From the NCBI GenBank assembly GCA_937899245.1, contig CALDKB010000035.1:10390-74389 (forward strand): 64,000 bases of DNA, read 5' to 3'. The translations under genes were made by a program, and so were the position numbers. The notes beneath the pieces were generated by a model that had not been told where the DNA came from, did not search any database, and saw only the letters and a program-made list of their open reading frames with translations. Shown here one piece after another: positions 44,431-54,341 of this stretch; position 1 is the stretch's first letter, and each line of letters begins with the position of its first letter. The DNA comes from an uncultured Bacteroidales bacterium (GTDB lineage: Bacteria > Bacteroidota > Bacteroidia > Bacteroidales > ML635J-15).

Positions 44431-44588
44431 TGATGGAATCGAAGTCTAAAGTAATAACAATTTACACCATATATTATGACAAGTAACAAACAAAAGTCTG
44501 ACATTAATCAAATGTTGACGAACAATGAGATTGAAAATCTTAAAAATTATTTCTAAGTCACTCTACGCAGACTCCTTCCATTTGCATA

Positions 44589-44619
44589 AAAAAAGGACTT
44601 TTCAAATGAAAAGCCCTTA
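44589..44619 (-). terminator. Intrinsic terminator of initiator tRNA
   Basis: Minus-strand AAGGGCTTTTC pairs with GAAAAGTCCTT (one G-T-type mismatch) around ATTT, followed by U. Confidence 0.8.
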
Positions 44620-44622
44620 TAG

Positions 44623-44695
<73 letters not shown>

Positions 44696-44741
44696 ATTGC
44701 GTTGCAAAAATACATTTTTTTTATTACACGACAAAATTTTA

Positions 44742-44782
44742 CAAAAAAAAAGAAGGCTGGAATTTCCAATTCCAGCCTTCTA
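44742..44782 (-). terminator. Intrinsic terminator after the envelope barrel gene
   Basis: AGAAGGCTGGAATT pairs with AATTCCAGCCTTCT around TCC; a 14-bp perfect stem with an A run on the plus strand that becomes U on the minus transcript. Confidence 0.9.
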
Positions 44783-44793
44783 CAACTTTTAAA

Positions 44794-46557
44794 TTAAAAC
44801 ATATATGTCAAACCGGCCATAGCATTAAAGCCCTGCGCCCTATAGTTGTTCCAAATATAGTAACGCTGGCATGCTATATTGTTCAAGTTCAAAAACACAC
44901 TGAACTTTTCATTAAACCTATATTCGCCAAATAAATTTACATCAACTACGGCCTTCATCTTTTTCTCTGCGTATGTTCCGTCTGCCAGATATTCCTTTGC
45001 GTAGCACGAATTGAGGAAATAACCCTCAACACCAAATGTAATCTTATTTGTCAGCCTATAAGATGCCTTCAACGAAACGTCTATGTCCGGAGTCTGCCAT
45101 GGACGTTCCCCATTGGCAAGCTTTATGTAATAATAGTAATGACCCTTCAACGAAATGTCAAGTCCCTGTGCGATATTTCGCAACGCCAGTTCCATATAGG
45201 CACCAACCCTATCGACATCAGTGTACTCCATAGTGAACTTGTTCTTAAGTGGAGATACAGAAGTGTCGTTCACGAAGAACATCATGCTATTGATGTGCGA
45301 ATAGTTTGCATTGATATGCAGGAATACCTTCTTGCTGATATTTGCCTTTACGCCGACATTCGCATCGTGCTGGCAGTCGGAAGTGCCAAAGTTTGCAAAA
45401 TTGTTTACGAATGGATTTATTCGGGAAATGAATTCAAGGTTGTTGTTGTCGAGATGTCCGCTATACTTAACGTATGGCAATACTGCATTGCTGACATTAA
45501 GTTGAACGAACAAATCCGGATAGAAATGATACTTAACTCCGCCAAGAAGTTCGCCACAAGCGTTTACACCGGCACGTATCTTCCATTTTTCAGAACTGAA
45601 GGTAAAATACGGCTCTGTATTTAGTATAATTTCATTGTATGCCGGGTTAACTGCTGGAGTCGCTCCTTCCGGGTTCTTGGCAGTATTTCCATTGAAAACA
45701 AAATCGACATCAAGTCCGTAGCCGACTTTCTTTACAGTACGGCCAATGTTTGCCAACAGCGATGCCTTGTGCTGACCATCTTTTGTCTGCGTAAAGAAAT
45801 ATTGATAGCCACCATCAAGCAGATAATTCCAGTGCTTGCGACCAGTCTGCTCCGATTCGAGACGCATATTCGCCCCTAATCTATAATACCTTTGCTTCTG
45901 AATTTCTTCGCGCGTATCAACATAGTTGAAACTATCCCAATTGATTGTGTTTACATCGCCATAAACAGCAGGATCGTAACCATAATAGTTTACGCCATTG
46001 GTCGAGAAAAATACCTTGCCCGAAAGCACCGACTTGAACAGAATTCTCTTCCCGTAGGCCTCAAAGGCATTGTCGTCGTAGGCAGAATAAATCTTCTGGT
46101 CAAGACAATTCTTTATCTTGCCCCACGAAGAATGATGCCGTGCATACAATCCCATCGAATAGTTCTTCTGTCGCTTCGAATTAACATAGCCCTCGAAGAA
46201 CGGTGAGATATAGTTCCCGTATCCGACCTTTATCATTCCCGTATTAAGCGGCTTCAAGGCTTCGCCCTTCACCGTTGCGGCAGGTATCTTGCTTGGAGTA
46301 AAAGTAGTCTTGTACATTGTCGGAACAACATCGTATTCAAACTTTGGCTCAACCTTTACCGTATCGAGTATCACCGGATAGCTAAGAATTCTATTGGCAT
46401 CCTTAAGCACTGGCGAAAACTCGTTGTAGATGACAATCGTCTGGTCTTCCAAGGTATTGTTTTCCTGCGAAAACAATGTTCCCGAAAACGCCAGGACCGA
46501 CAACAATAATAATAGGACTTTCATATCTTTTGTCTTTCGCATCATTTTACAATTCAT
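44794..46557 (-). CDS. Outer-membrane beta-barrel protein paired with TPR gene
   Basis: 587 residues from the ATG 1 bp after the TPR gene stop; a later ATG (46524, MKVLLLLLSVLAFSG) gives a tighter signal peptide and is nearly as likely. The signal ends near TLFSQ. After an N-terminal segment (VIYNEFSPVLKDANRI) come alternating aromatic beta-strands up to the last residues (FNAMAGLTYMF), as in large TonB-receptor-like barrels, but no plug domain or carboxypeptidase domain is evident. Frame upstream of 46557 is inside the TPR gene and is a shadow. Substrate unknown. Confidence 0.75.
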   Translation of the reverse strand: MNCKMMRKTKDMKVLLLLLSVLAFSGTLFSQENNTLEDQTIVIYNEFSPVLKDANRILSYPVILDTVKVEPKFEYDVVPTMYKTTFTPSKIPAATVKGEALKPLNTGMIKVGYGNYISPFFEGYVNSKRQKNYSMGLYARHHSSWGKIKNCLDQKIYSAYDDNAFEAYGKRILFKSVLSGKVFFSTNGVNYYGYDPAVYGDVNTINWDSFNYVDTREEIQKQRYYRLGANMRLESEQTGRKHWNYLLDGGYQYFFTQTKDGQHKASLLANIGRTVKKVGYGLDVDFVFNGNTAKNPEGATPAVNPAYNEIILNTEPYFTFSSEKWKIRAGVNACGELLGGVKYHFYPDLFVQLNVSNAVLPYVKYSGHLDNNNLEFISRINPFVNNFANFGTSDCQHDANVGVKANISKKVFLHINANYSHINSMMFFVNDTSVSPLKNKFTMEYTDVDRVGAYMELALRNIAQGLDISLKGHYYYYIKLANGERPWQTPDIDVSLKASYRLTNKITFGVEGYFLNSCYAKEYLADGTYAEKKMKAVVDVNLFGEYRFNEKFSVFLNLNNIACQRYYIWNNYRAQGFNAMAGLTYMF

Positions 46558-46558
46558 T

Positions 46559-49500
46559 TTATTCGTTAGTTTCATTGGTTTCGGCAGGTTCCGTTGCCGT
46601 CGGAACTTCATCAACAGGAGCATCTTCGGGCTGTTGTTCTTCCGCCTTGCTATCATCCGACGATTTAACAGGAACTATTTCGCTAGGATCTATTTCGGGA
46701 ACTGCCGGCTCCTCCGGAATAACTTCCTCAGGGAATTCGATTTCTAAGCCCTCTTCAGGGAATAGTTCTTCGTCTAGCTCGTCCTCTACAAGATTAATCT
46801 TCAGCTTAAGCATTTCCTCCTCCTGACGTGCTGCCTCTTCCGCCTCAAATATTGCCGACAAGTTTTCACTTGCTTCGTCCTTGATGCCATCTGTTTCATT
46901 GTCGTAGTTGCTCAATACCGACTGCAAGGTATGCTTTGCCGAGAATATGTCCTCCTGCTCGAAATATATCTGGGCTAGCAAGATATAACTCTTGGCCAGC
47001 CAGTATGCATACGGTGTGCTCGACTGTGCAAAGTCATAGATTATCTCCTCGGCTATGCTGTCGTTTCCATTCTTGTAGTTTATCAATGAGGTCATGTACT
47101 TTGCCTCTGCTCCCTCGTAACTTACAACTTCCTGAGACAAAGATTCGTACAAGCCAAGAGCACGTATCAGATTATCCTTTGCATAATAAGACTTTGCCAT
47201 CTTGTAGTAGGCCTCACGAACCAGATCCTCGTCTGCCTGCTCGCTTTCAATTACCGCTGCTGCCGATGAAATAACATTGTCGTAGTTGTTGAGGCTATAC
47301 GCACAACGCAAACGGCCAAGGGCTGCAACTAATTTTGTCGATTTGTTCTCCGCTATCGGATATAGCTTATCATAATATAGGTATGAGTCTGCCCAATTTT
47401 CCTGGTCGAACAATATCGAAGCAGCCTTCAAGACGCTTTCTTCGGTATATGTGCTTGTTGGCGCATCGGCAACGTAGCGATAATTCTTAACCGCCTCTTC
47501 GTTGTCCTTGAAGAAGAAATGAAGCTCTGCCTTGTAGTAGTTGGCTTCGATGATATATTTGCCCTTTGGATATTCGTTGATATACTTGCCAAGAGCATTC
47601 AATGCCTCAGGATATTTTTTGTCGAGGTACAATTTCTTTGCCGATAGCCATATTATCTCGTCCTGCTCGTCCTTGCTGATTTCAACTCCCGAACCTTCGC
47701 TGTTCGCATACTCGATATATGCATCCGGCTTGTCAAGTTCAAGATATATAGACTTGATCATGTCGTTTGCGTTACTTGCCTCCTCGGTGCCTGGGTATTC
47801 GGCAACCACCTGCTTATAGTATGCAAGCGCATCGTCATAATGCTTTCGGTTGAATGCAATAGCTCCAAGACTCGACAATGCAGTACTCTTGTTTGACGAA
47901 TGCGGATACTCCTCAATAAGCATCTCGTAATAATACTTTGCCGAATCCTCAACATTCAATGCTGTCTGGTACGAGCGAGCTATCTCAAACATTGCATTGC
48001 CGGCATATTCGGAATTAGGATAGTCGCGGAGAAGACGTTCGAGTGCCGCCACCTTGTTGCTTGCCTTCTTTAAGCCTCCGTAAGAAAGCGACAGCTGGTA
48101 TAAACTATAGTCGGTTTCTATAAGTCCAATATTTACCGCCTTGCTGTAGTATTCTGAAGCAGGAGCAAATTCGCTGCTGATATAGTAGCAGTCGCCAATA
48201 CGGTTGAATGCATCATTGGAAATAGCATTCGGCGTTGTGTCGCTAAGACTTTCGTATTTGCGGAACCATGAATTTGCAACATCATATTGCTTTCTGTCGA
48301 AATATGCATAACCGAGATTGTAGTGTGCTCGGCCATACTCGTCGAGACTTACAGACCCGTTTGCGTTTACAAACTCCTTAAACTGGTCGATAGCTACGTC
48401 GATATTTCCCTGGCGATAATTTGCCTCGGCCTTCCAGTAACGGGCCATAGTTTCAAATTCACGATTATATTTTCCGTACTCAATTGACTTGTTGAACATT
48501 TCTATCGCCTCTGGATATTTCTGCGACACGAAAAGTTCTTGTCCTCGAATATACGTCAATCGCTGGTATGCCATATCGACTTTTGAATTTCTGTTCGTCA
48601 GGCCTTCAATAGTTGTTATTGCTCGCTGATAGTTCTTTGCGCTCATGAATGCATCGAGCAAATAGTCGTAGGCATACTCGGTTCGCGGCGTATTCGGATA
48701 TTCCTCAATGTAGCGGGTGAAAGCATTTATCGCCTCGTTGAAAGGCGACAACGACAATTCAAAGCACAACTGCGCGAAATTAAACAGAGCGTCTTCCTTG
48801 ATTACAGGATTATAGTTGTATAGCGAAGCCACCTCAAAAGCCCTTCTTGCCTCAAATTTCTTATCTATCTTCATGTAGCAGTCGCCCATAAGGTATGAAG
48901 CATTCTGTCCTATCGTATCTTTTGTCCGCTGAATCTTGCCGAAGTTCTTCGCTGCCTCTTCGTAACGGCCTAATGAATACTGGGCATAGGCAAGTTCGTA
49001 ATAGTCGAAGTCGGTAGCCGACGTATTGGCTTCCATATAGCGTTTCAAATACGGAATTGCCTCGGCATATTTTTCGCTGCGGACATACGACAAACCAACT
49101 ATCTTGGCGTTTTCTGGAGCTGCGCCGACAAAATCCTCTCCAAACTTGTCGGCATATTCAACAACCGCCAGATAATCTTCCTGCATGTAATATATTTGTA
49201 GAATATAGAAAGGGACTATTGTAGAGAACGTTGGATTGTCCTGAAGTTTCAAAAATCCGTTCAATGCAGTCTGGTACTGCTCGTTGATATATTTAATGTG
49301 TGAATAGAAATACAAGCTCATTATTCCGTATAGGTCATCACGCTCAATATTCTCGTAGAAGGTCTTGGCCGCATCGTCAAAGTTTTTGCGTGCAAAGTAG
49401 CAATGTCCCATCTTGAAGTAATATTCCGACTGCTCTGAAGTGTCGAGTTCCGTTCTGTTCACTTTCTTGTACCAAGCAAGAGCATTCTTGTACTTCTTGT

Positions 49501-49852
49501 CGCGGTAATACACATTTGCCATGCTGAACGACGCATCGTTGATATTTGAACTTTCAGGATGACTTTCAAAATAGCGGTCAAGCTGATATTCTGCATCCTT
49601 GTTAAATATCTTCATCGAACACATAGCAAAATAAAACGCTGCATCATCTCGATATGTCGCATTTTCAATGCCGCGGTCGTTCATTATCTTGCAGAACTCT
49701 TTCTGTGCCGACACATACATTCCCCTGTCGTACAATTCTTTAGCACGACTATATGAATATTCTGTCTCGTCGTATTTGTGTGTCTTCTGCGCTGGCGACA
49801 TCTGAACCGCAAACAATAGAAGAAGCACTATAGCTATACTTTTAATTTTCAT
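46559..49852 (-). CDS. Large TPR protein of the envelope
   Basis: 1097 residues with a signal peptide (MKIKSIAIVLLLLFAVQMSPAQ). Some twenty or more TPR motifs fill residues 30-1000, many with aromatic Y/F at the A-helix turn (for example YEEAAKNFGKIQRTKD and YPEALNALGKYINEYPKG). The final 80 residues are Glu/Pro-rich and acidic. A periplasmic scaffold next to the outer membrane is the likely role. The barrel gene follows after 1 bp, a pairing that suggests one complex, possibly in envelope assembly or gliding/T9SS-like functions (inference). A TATTTTTG promoter box lies at 49902-49909 (minus strand). Confidence 0.85.
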   Translation of the reverse strand: MKIKSIAIVLLLLFAVQMSPAQKTHKYDETEYSYSRAKELYDRGMYVSAQKEFCKIMNDRGIENATYRDDAAFYFAMCSMKIFNKDAEYQLDRYFESHPESSNINDASFSMANVYYRDKKYKNALAWYKKVNRTELDTSEQSEYYFKMGHCYFARKNFDDAAKTFYENIERDDLYGIMSLYFYSHIKYINEQYQTALNGFLKLQDNPTFSTIVPFYILQIYYMQEDYLAVVEYADKFGEDFVGAAPENAKIVGLSYVRSEKYAEAIPYLKRYMEANTSATDFDYYELAYAQYSLGRYEEAAKNFGKIQRTKDTIGQNASYLMGDCYMKIDKKFEARRAFEVASLYNYNPVIKEDALFNFAQLCFELSLSPFNEAINAFTRYIEEYPNTPRTEYAYDYLLDAFMSAKNYQRAITTIEGLTNRNSKVDMAYQRLTYIRGQELFVSQKYPEAIEMFNKSIEYGKYNREFETMARYWKAEANYRQGNIDVAIDQFKEFVNANGSVSLDEYGRAHYNLGYAYFDRKQYDVANSWFRKYESLSDTTPNAISNDAFNRIGDCYYISSEFAPASEYYSKAVNIGLIETDYSLYQLSLSYGGLKKASNKVAALERLLRDYPNSEYAGNAMFEIARSYQTALNVEDSAKYYYEMLIEEYPHSSNKSTALSSLGAIAFNRKHYDDALAYYKQVVAEYPGTEEASNANDMIKSIYLELDKPDAYIEYANSEGSGVEISKDEQDEIIWLSAKKLYLDKKYPEALNALGKYINEYPKGKYIIEANYYKAELHFFFKDNEEAVKNYRYVADAPTSTYTEESVLKAASILFDQENWADSYLYYDKLYPIAENKSTKLVAALGRLRCAYSLNNYDNVISSAAAVIESEQADEDLVREAYYKMAKSYYAKDNLIRALGLYESLSQEVVSYEGAEAKYMTSLINYKNGNDSIAEEIIYDFAQSSTPYAYWLAKSYILLAQIYFEQEDIFSAKHTLQSVLSNYDNETDGIKDEASENLSAIFEAEEAARQEEEMLKLKINLVEDELDEELFPEEGLEIEFPEEVIPEEPAVPEIDPSEIVPVKSSDDSKAEEQQPEDAPVDEVPTATEPAETNETNE

Positions 49853-49901
49853 TTTTCAAGTAGTTGACTATCAATATACTATTATCCTATTTACCAAAAA
49901 T

Positions 49902-49909
49902 CAAAAATA
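49902..49909 (-). promoter_or_regulatory. -7 promoter box (TATTTTTG) of the TPR/barrel unit
   Basis: Minus-strand TATTTTTG about 50 bp before the TPR gene ATG. Confidence 0.4.
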
Positions 49910-50041
49910 TGTTTTTTGTCACGGACAAAACACTTTCCTCATACCTTTTAATTAACACGATATTGTTTATTACTATCAATCATTGTTTTATGTTTTTTTG
50001 TACCTTGACTTTAATTTTGTAAATTATTAATAATTATCGTT

Positions 50042-50914
50042 ATGGACGAAAACAGCACTCTGCTAATTGATGTTAAGGACCTAAGCGTCTTCCAGGAAAA
50101 CAAGATGATTCTGCAAAATGTCAACATTCATGTAGATGTGGGCGAATTTGTATATCTGATTGGCAAGGTTGGCAGCGGAAAAAGCAGTCTGCTGAAAACC
50201 TTATACGGCGAACTACCAATAACCGAGGGGGAAGCCACCGTTGTTGGCTACGACGTAAAGGGAATCAAAAGCAACAAGATACCTATGCTCCGTCGAAAGA
50301 TAGGAATGGTTTTTCAGGATTTTGAACTCATGAACGACCGCTCGGTTTACGAGAACCTACGTTTTGTACTCCGTGCAACAGGCTGGAAAAACAAGGAGGA
50401 CATAGAAACTAGAATCAACGAGGTTCTTAAGAGCGTTGGCATGCTTGACAAAAAAATGTCGATGCCGGCACAACTTTCAGGTGGCGAACGCCAGTCTATC
50501 AGTGTCGCCAGAGCTCTGCTAAACAACCCTCCTATTATTTTTGCCGACGAGCCGACAGGAAACCTCGACCCAGAAAGCGCCGACATTATTGTCAAACTTC
50601 TGTACAAACTTTGCGAATCAGGAAAGTCGGTAATTATGGTCACACACAACCACGGATTCTTCAGAAAATACCCTGGCAGAATATATGCTTTCAACAACCA
50701 GACAGTCAGCGAACAAGACGAAAACAAAATTATTGTCAAAATAGATGACATTGATGATTTTGAAAGTTTTAACGACCCAGAAAATTTTGGCGACACAACG
50801 GAAAACCTAGAAAACGATTTTACTGTTGAAACCGTTGAAAGTGCTGCCGCCAATGAATCCGAATCCGATATTTCAGGAAAACAAGAAATCTCCGAAAACC
50901 AAGAAACCATTTAA
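50042..50914 (+). CDS. ftsE: Cell-division ABC ATPase FtsE
   Basis: 290 residues, about 60 longer than E. coli FtsE. Walker A IGKVGSGKSSLLK (about 40-52), Q-loop MVFQDFELM (about 89-97), signature LSGGERQSISVARALL (about 143-158) and Walker B IIFADEPTGNLDP (about 163-175) are intact; an ABC module with the EPTGNLDP form is typical of FtsE/LolD. The extra C-terminal 70 residues are acidic and Glu/Asn/Asp-rich (after NQTVSEQDENKI). FtsX is not next door. Alternative: another LolD/MacB-type ATPase. Confidence 0.78.
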   Translation: MDENSTLLIDVKDLSVFQENKMILQNVNIHVDVGEFVYLIGKVGSGKSSLLKTLYGELPITEGEATVVGYDVKGIKSNKIPMLRRKIGMVFQDFELMNDRSVYENLRFVLRATGWKNKEDIETRINEVLKSVGMLDKKMSMPAQLSGGERQSISVARALLNNPPIIFADEPTGNLDPESADIIVKLLYKLCESGKSVIMVTHNHGFFRKYPGRIYAFNNQTVSEQDENKIIVKIDDIDDFESFNDPENFGDTTENLENDFTVETVESAAANESESDISGKQEISENQETI

Positions 50915-50992
50915 TTCTTTTCAAACCTCAAACTCTTCAACACAGAAACTTAGAAACTATCATAAACAACATAAACTAGAAACACACACAAC

Positions 50993-51808
50993 ATGAAAAA
51001 AATATTATTCTTCACATTTGTTGCAACAATTGCCGTATTTACATCGTGCCAGCAACATACAAAAGAAACTGCAATCGAGAACGACAAAACTGAATACGGC
51101 GAATCCGACCACCTAATTAATGCAACACTATGGATGCAACATTCGGCCGAATACAGGGCTTGCTGCCTGCAGACATACAAAAATGCGAAAATTGCTCTTG
51201 CTCAGAACCTCAAAGACAAGCAGACCGACAAGCCTGCTGCTGTGGTCCTCGACATCGACGAAACAGTTCTCGACAACTCATACTACGAGGCGTATATGGC
51301 TTACGAAGGCACTTCTTTTAGCGACTCCACATGGGCAATTTGGACCAGCAAGGCTGATGCCACAGAAATTCCTGGCGCTATCGATTTCCTAAAATACGCC
51401 CGTGAAATTGGAGTCGAGATTATATTCATTTCCAACAGATATCCGTCGGAACTCGAACCCACAATGAAGAACATGCAAAAACTCGGCTTCCCGGAAATTC
51501 CAGCCGAAAATTTCCTGCTCAAGGAAAAGGATGCTTCTAGCTGCAAAAAGGAACGCCGTGATATTGTTTCCGAAAACTACGAAATTATCATGCTTGTCGG
51601 CGACAACATGGGCGACTTCACCGAAGAATTCGACGAACGCAAGACAACTGGCGACATGATCGAGGAAACCGACATGGCAATCGACCTACTCGGCAGCAAA
51701 TATATTGTTCTGCCAAACCCAACATACGGAACTTGGGAAAAGCCAATACTTGCCGGCAAGGAAAAGAACAGTTACGATAACCGAAAGTCCGCTCTCAAGA
51801 CTTTCTAA
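50993..51808 (+). CDS. Class C acid phosphatase, lipoprotein e(P4) family
   Basis: 271 residues. A lipoprotein signal (MKKILFFTFVATIAVFTSC, Cys at 19) is followed by a HAD phosphatase core with VLDIDETVLDNSYYEAYM (about 84-101, the nucleophile Asp and the acid/base Asp both seen), IIFISNRYP (about 143-151) and VGDNMGDF (about 199-206). Substrates are nucleotide monophosphates in Haemophilus e(P4), here presumed. Anchored at the cell surface or in the periplasm. It lies 12 bp before a polytopic membrane gene. Confidence 0.93.
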   Translation: MKKILFFTFVATIAVFTSCQQHTKETAIENDKTEYGESDHLINATLWMQHSAEYRACCLQTYKNAKIALAQNLKDKQTDKPAAVVLDIDETVLDNSYYEAYMAYEGTSFSDSTWAIWTSKADATEIPGAIDFLKYAREIGVEIIFISNRYPSELEPTMKNMQKLGFPEIPAENFLLKEKDASSCKKERRDIVSENYEIIMLVGDNMGDFTEEFDERKTTGDMIEETDMAIDLLGSKYIVLPNPTYGTWEKPILAGKEKNSYDNRKSALKTF

Positions 51809-51820
51809 CTTGCAATTATT

Positions 51821-53209
51821 ATGTCATCGCATCAGTTCCTTTCCATCAACGGAATCTTCATGATTCTCGGATACTTGATGCTCGCATTTATAATTATTTG
51901 GTTCATATCACGTTTCAAATACTCGAAAGACGAAAACACAAAAAAACTTTTCTTCATCGGATTTCTCTTTAAGATTGCATGCTGCATTGGGTTTGCCCTC
52001 ATTTACGACTTCTATTACCAATGGGCTGGCGACACTTACTACTACTATAAAGCTTCGCAACGTCTGGGAAGAGTCCTGTTTCAAGATGCCAGTTCGTATT
52101 TCAGGATTCTTTTCGATCTTGTCAACGACAACAACCTGCTCTCTTTAGCTCCGGGGATTTCATACACTCCAAATTTCCACGACACTTCAATATATGCCAT
52201 ACATAGGTTCATGTCTCCTTTTGCTATTATCAGCGGAGAAAACTACTACACAGAAAACATCTGTCTTGCTGTATTCCTATTCCTTATTAACTGGAAATTC
52301 TTCATATTCCTACGGGATAGAATAAACTGCAACCAGACAATGACATTCGTATGCATAATGCTAATACCTTCGGCAGGATTCTGGAGTTCGGCAATTATGA
52401 AGGACAGTTTCACATTCTCGTTCAACCTCCTGCTGATTATGTGCTTCGCCAGACTTTTCCTTGAAAGGAAAATACGAATATCTACAATCTTCGGCCTGCT
52501 GATAAGCGCATACATAATCATGCAGCTAAAGGTTTATATCCTATACGCATCAATAGCGGCATGCATGGCATGGCTGGCATTCACATATTTAAAAAAGATT
52601 AAAAGTCAATTTTTCAAGTTCGTTGTCAGCCCTATACTAGCAATTACTGTTGCAGCCGGCGGCCTATATGTTCTAAACATTGTCAGCAGCAATGTCGGCG
52701 GAGCTTTCGGCGACGTAGACTCAATGCTAAACAAGGCTAGCGAAGCACAGATGGACCTTAAGCAGGAATATTACAAAGGGCACTCCTTCGACATTGGCGA
52801 TTTCGACGGCTCTATGGGTAGCATGATAAGACTTGCTCCAAAAGCCATTACCGCCGGACTTTACAGACCTTTTCTGCACGAATGCGAAAGCATGGTAATG
52901 TACCTATCCGGCCTCGAAAATACGGCCCTACTGATTTTGTCGATTTTTGTGTTTTTCAAGGCGGGTGTTAAATTCTCAATAAAGCAGATTGTGGGAAATC
53001 CTATCGTCGGCATGTGTCTGGTATTCTCCATTATACTCGCTCTGGGCATTGGCATATCAACATCCAATTTCGGCGCACTGGTGAGATTCAAGATACCTCT
53101 TCTTCCCCTATATGCTCTGGGGTGGCTCGAAATATATTACTCAAAGAAGAAGGAAAACGAGGAACCAGCAAACGATGAAGCCTTGATGTCAGAACAACGC
53201 CCGCTTTGA
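51821..53209 (+). CDS. Polytopic membrane protein, possibly polysaccharide related
   Basis: 462 residues with about ten hydrophobic helices and a long periplasm-facing loop containing AGDTYYYYKASQ (about 67-78). The acidic-aromatic loop after the second helix and the CNQTMTFVCIMLIPSAGF segment recall glycosyltransferase-type or O-antigen-polymerase-like proteins in Bacteroidota, but no family is certain. The end is charged (KKKENEEPANDEALM). It overlaps convergent tsaB by 21 bp. May be cotranscribed with the phosphatase gene. Confidence 0.65.
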   Translation: MSSHQFLSINGIFMILGYLMLAFIIIWFISRFKYSKDENTKKLFFIGFLFKIACCIGFALIYDFYYQWAGDTYYYYKASQRLGRVLFQDASSYFRILFDLVNDNNLLSLAPGISYTPNFHDTSIYAIHRFMSPFAIISGENYYTENICLAVFLFLINWKFFIFLRDRINCNQTMTFVCIMLIPSAGFWSSAIMKDSFTFSFNLLLIMCFARLFLERKIRISTIFGLLISAYIIMQLKVYILYASIAACMAWLAFTYLKKIKSQFFKFVVSPILAITVAAGGLYVLNIVSSNVGGAFGDVDSMLNKASEAQMDLKQEYYKGHSFDIGDFDGSMGSMIRLAPKAITAGLYRPFLHECESMVMYLSGLENTALLILSIFVFFKAGVKFSIKQIVGNPIVGMCLVFSIILALGIGISTSNFGALVRFKIPLLPLYALGWLEIYYSKKKENEEPANDEALMSEQRPL

Positions 53210-53887
53210 GGTTGTCGCTATAAATTCCTTCAGATAGAACGGCTCGTAATACACAAGATCCACAAATTTGCCTTCCGAAAATGCTCGTTCAGAAAGCTCA
53301 CCCATGAACTCTGCCGACGGATATATGCCATCGATGAAAGTAAAGCCATCACCAGCAAGCACTTCGCTACACTTTGGCGCACCATTCCCACAGAAAAGAA
53401 GTTTGCGGCCTCGATATTCGGCAAAAGAACCAGAATCTATGACCTTGGACTCAACATCTGCCACAATGTTAAGCGATGGATTCATTACTGCAGTATACAC
53501 TTCCATGCGACGCGCATCAATCATTGGCACAATATAGTCATACGGTTCCACATATTTTGCCTTGGCCATGGCCGAAATTATCTGCAAGGTGCCTATCGAC
53601 AACAACGGCACTTCTCCTCCAAAACACAAACCCTTACTTGTACTTGCCCCTATGCGAAGCCCCGTGTACGAACCAGGACCGCCACTTAATGCGACGGCAT
53701 CAAGCATCGACACCTTAATTCCGGCCTCATCAAGAACTTCCTTGGTGAAGACCGCCAGATATTCCGAATGCGCAGCCTTCTTTTCTTCGTTTGGAGTCAT
53801 TACTCGCAAATGCTCGCACTTGCCGTCTCTTGTTATCGAAACCGAACAATATTCGGTCGATGTCTCTATGTTCAATATCCTTGCCAT
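53189..53887 (-). CDS. tsaB: tRNA t6A synthesis protein TsaB
   Basis: 232 residues from the ATG giving MARILNIETSTEYCSVSI; 15 upstream in-frame codons overlap a TATTTTTG box at 53902-53909. TsaB is the inactive kinase-fold partner of TsaD in N6-threonylcarbamoyl-adenosine synthesis. The family-specific run VALSGGPGSYTGLRIGASTSKGL (within about 67-89) is clear. Standard size. Its last codons overlap the convergent membrane-protein gene. Confidence 0.92.
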   Translation of the reverse strand: MARILNIETSTEYCSVSITRDGKCEHLRVMTPNEEKKAAHSEYLAVFTKEVLDEAGIKVSMLDAVALSGGPGSYTGLRIGASTSKGLCFGGEVPLLSIGTLQIISAMAKAKYVEPYDYIVPMIDARRMEVYTAVMNPSLNIVADVESKVIDSGSFAEYRGRKLLFCGNGAPKCSEVLAGDGFTFIDGIYPSAEFMGELSERAFSEGKFVDLVYYEPFYLKEFIATTSKRALF

Positions 53888-54341
53888 AGCTTTATTTTTT
53901 GCAAAAATAAAATTTATTTCTGGCTCCACCATTATATTTTATTCGGCAAACAAAAACTCTATTGTCAAAAGAAGCAAACCTGAAGGCGGCTGCTTCCTTA
54001 TATGAATTTTAGTTATTTGTAATTTATGATTTTACACAAAATGTAATTTCTGCAATTAAATGGCCAAAAAGCAATACAAACATACAGTCTATACCGTCGA
54101 CAGCAACACTCAATTAAAAAAATTGTTAAATTCTCTCATTATTTTTTGTCATCTCATTTTTTTTTACAAAATTTGCATGCTTTTTGCAGTGAGGAATATC
54201 ATTATTACATATTATTGACTTTCAGCTACTTAAAGCAAAGAAATTATGCCAAGGCAATTCTACTTTTGAGTTCCTTGTGCGAAGAAATTTTGATTTAAAA
54301 TATTTTATTGACATAAAAAAACAAATAAAGTGAAAAATTTT
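53888..54341. other. Intergenic region ahead of the tandem T9SS genes
   Basis: 454 bp, AT-rich. Contains the tsaB promoter box (minus strand, 53902-53909) and the leader of the first tandem T9SS gene. An ATTTGCATGC block near 54172 recurs upstream of the next copy (near 59894), as does GTGAAAAATTTTATGAA at the start codon; no other gene is seen. Confidence 0.5.

Noticed and set aside
46558..46656. N-terminal extension of the barrel gene to 46656
   Set aside because: It overlaps the end of the TPR gene and translates to basic, low-complexity sequence before the signal peptide.
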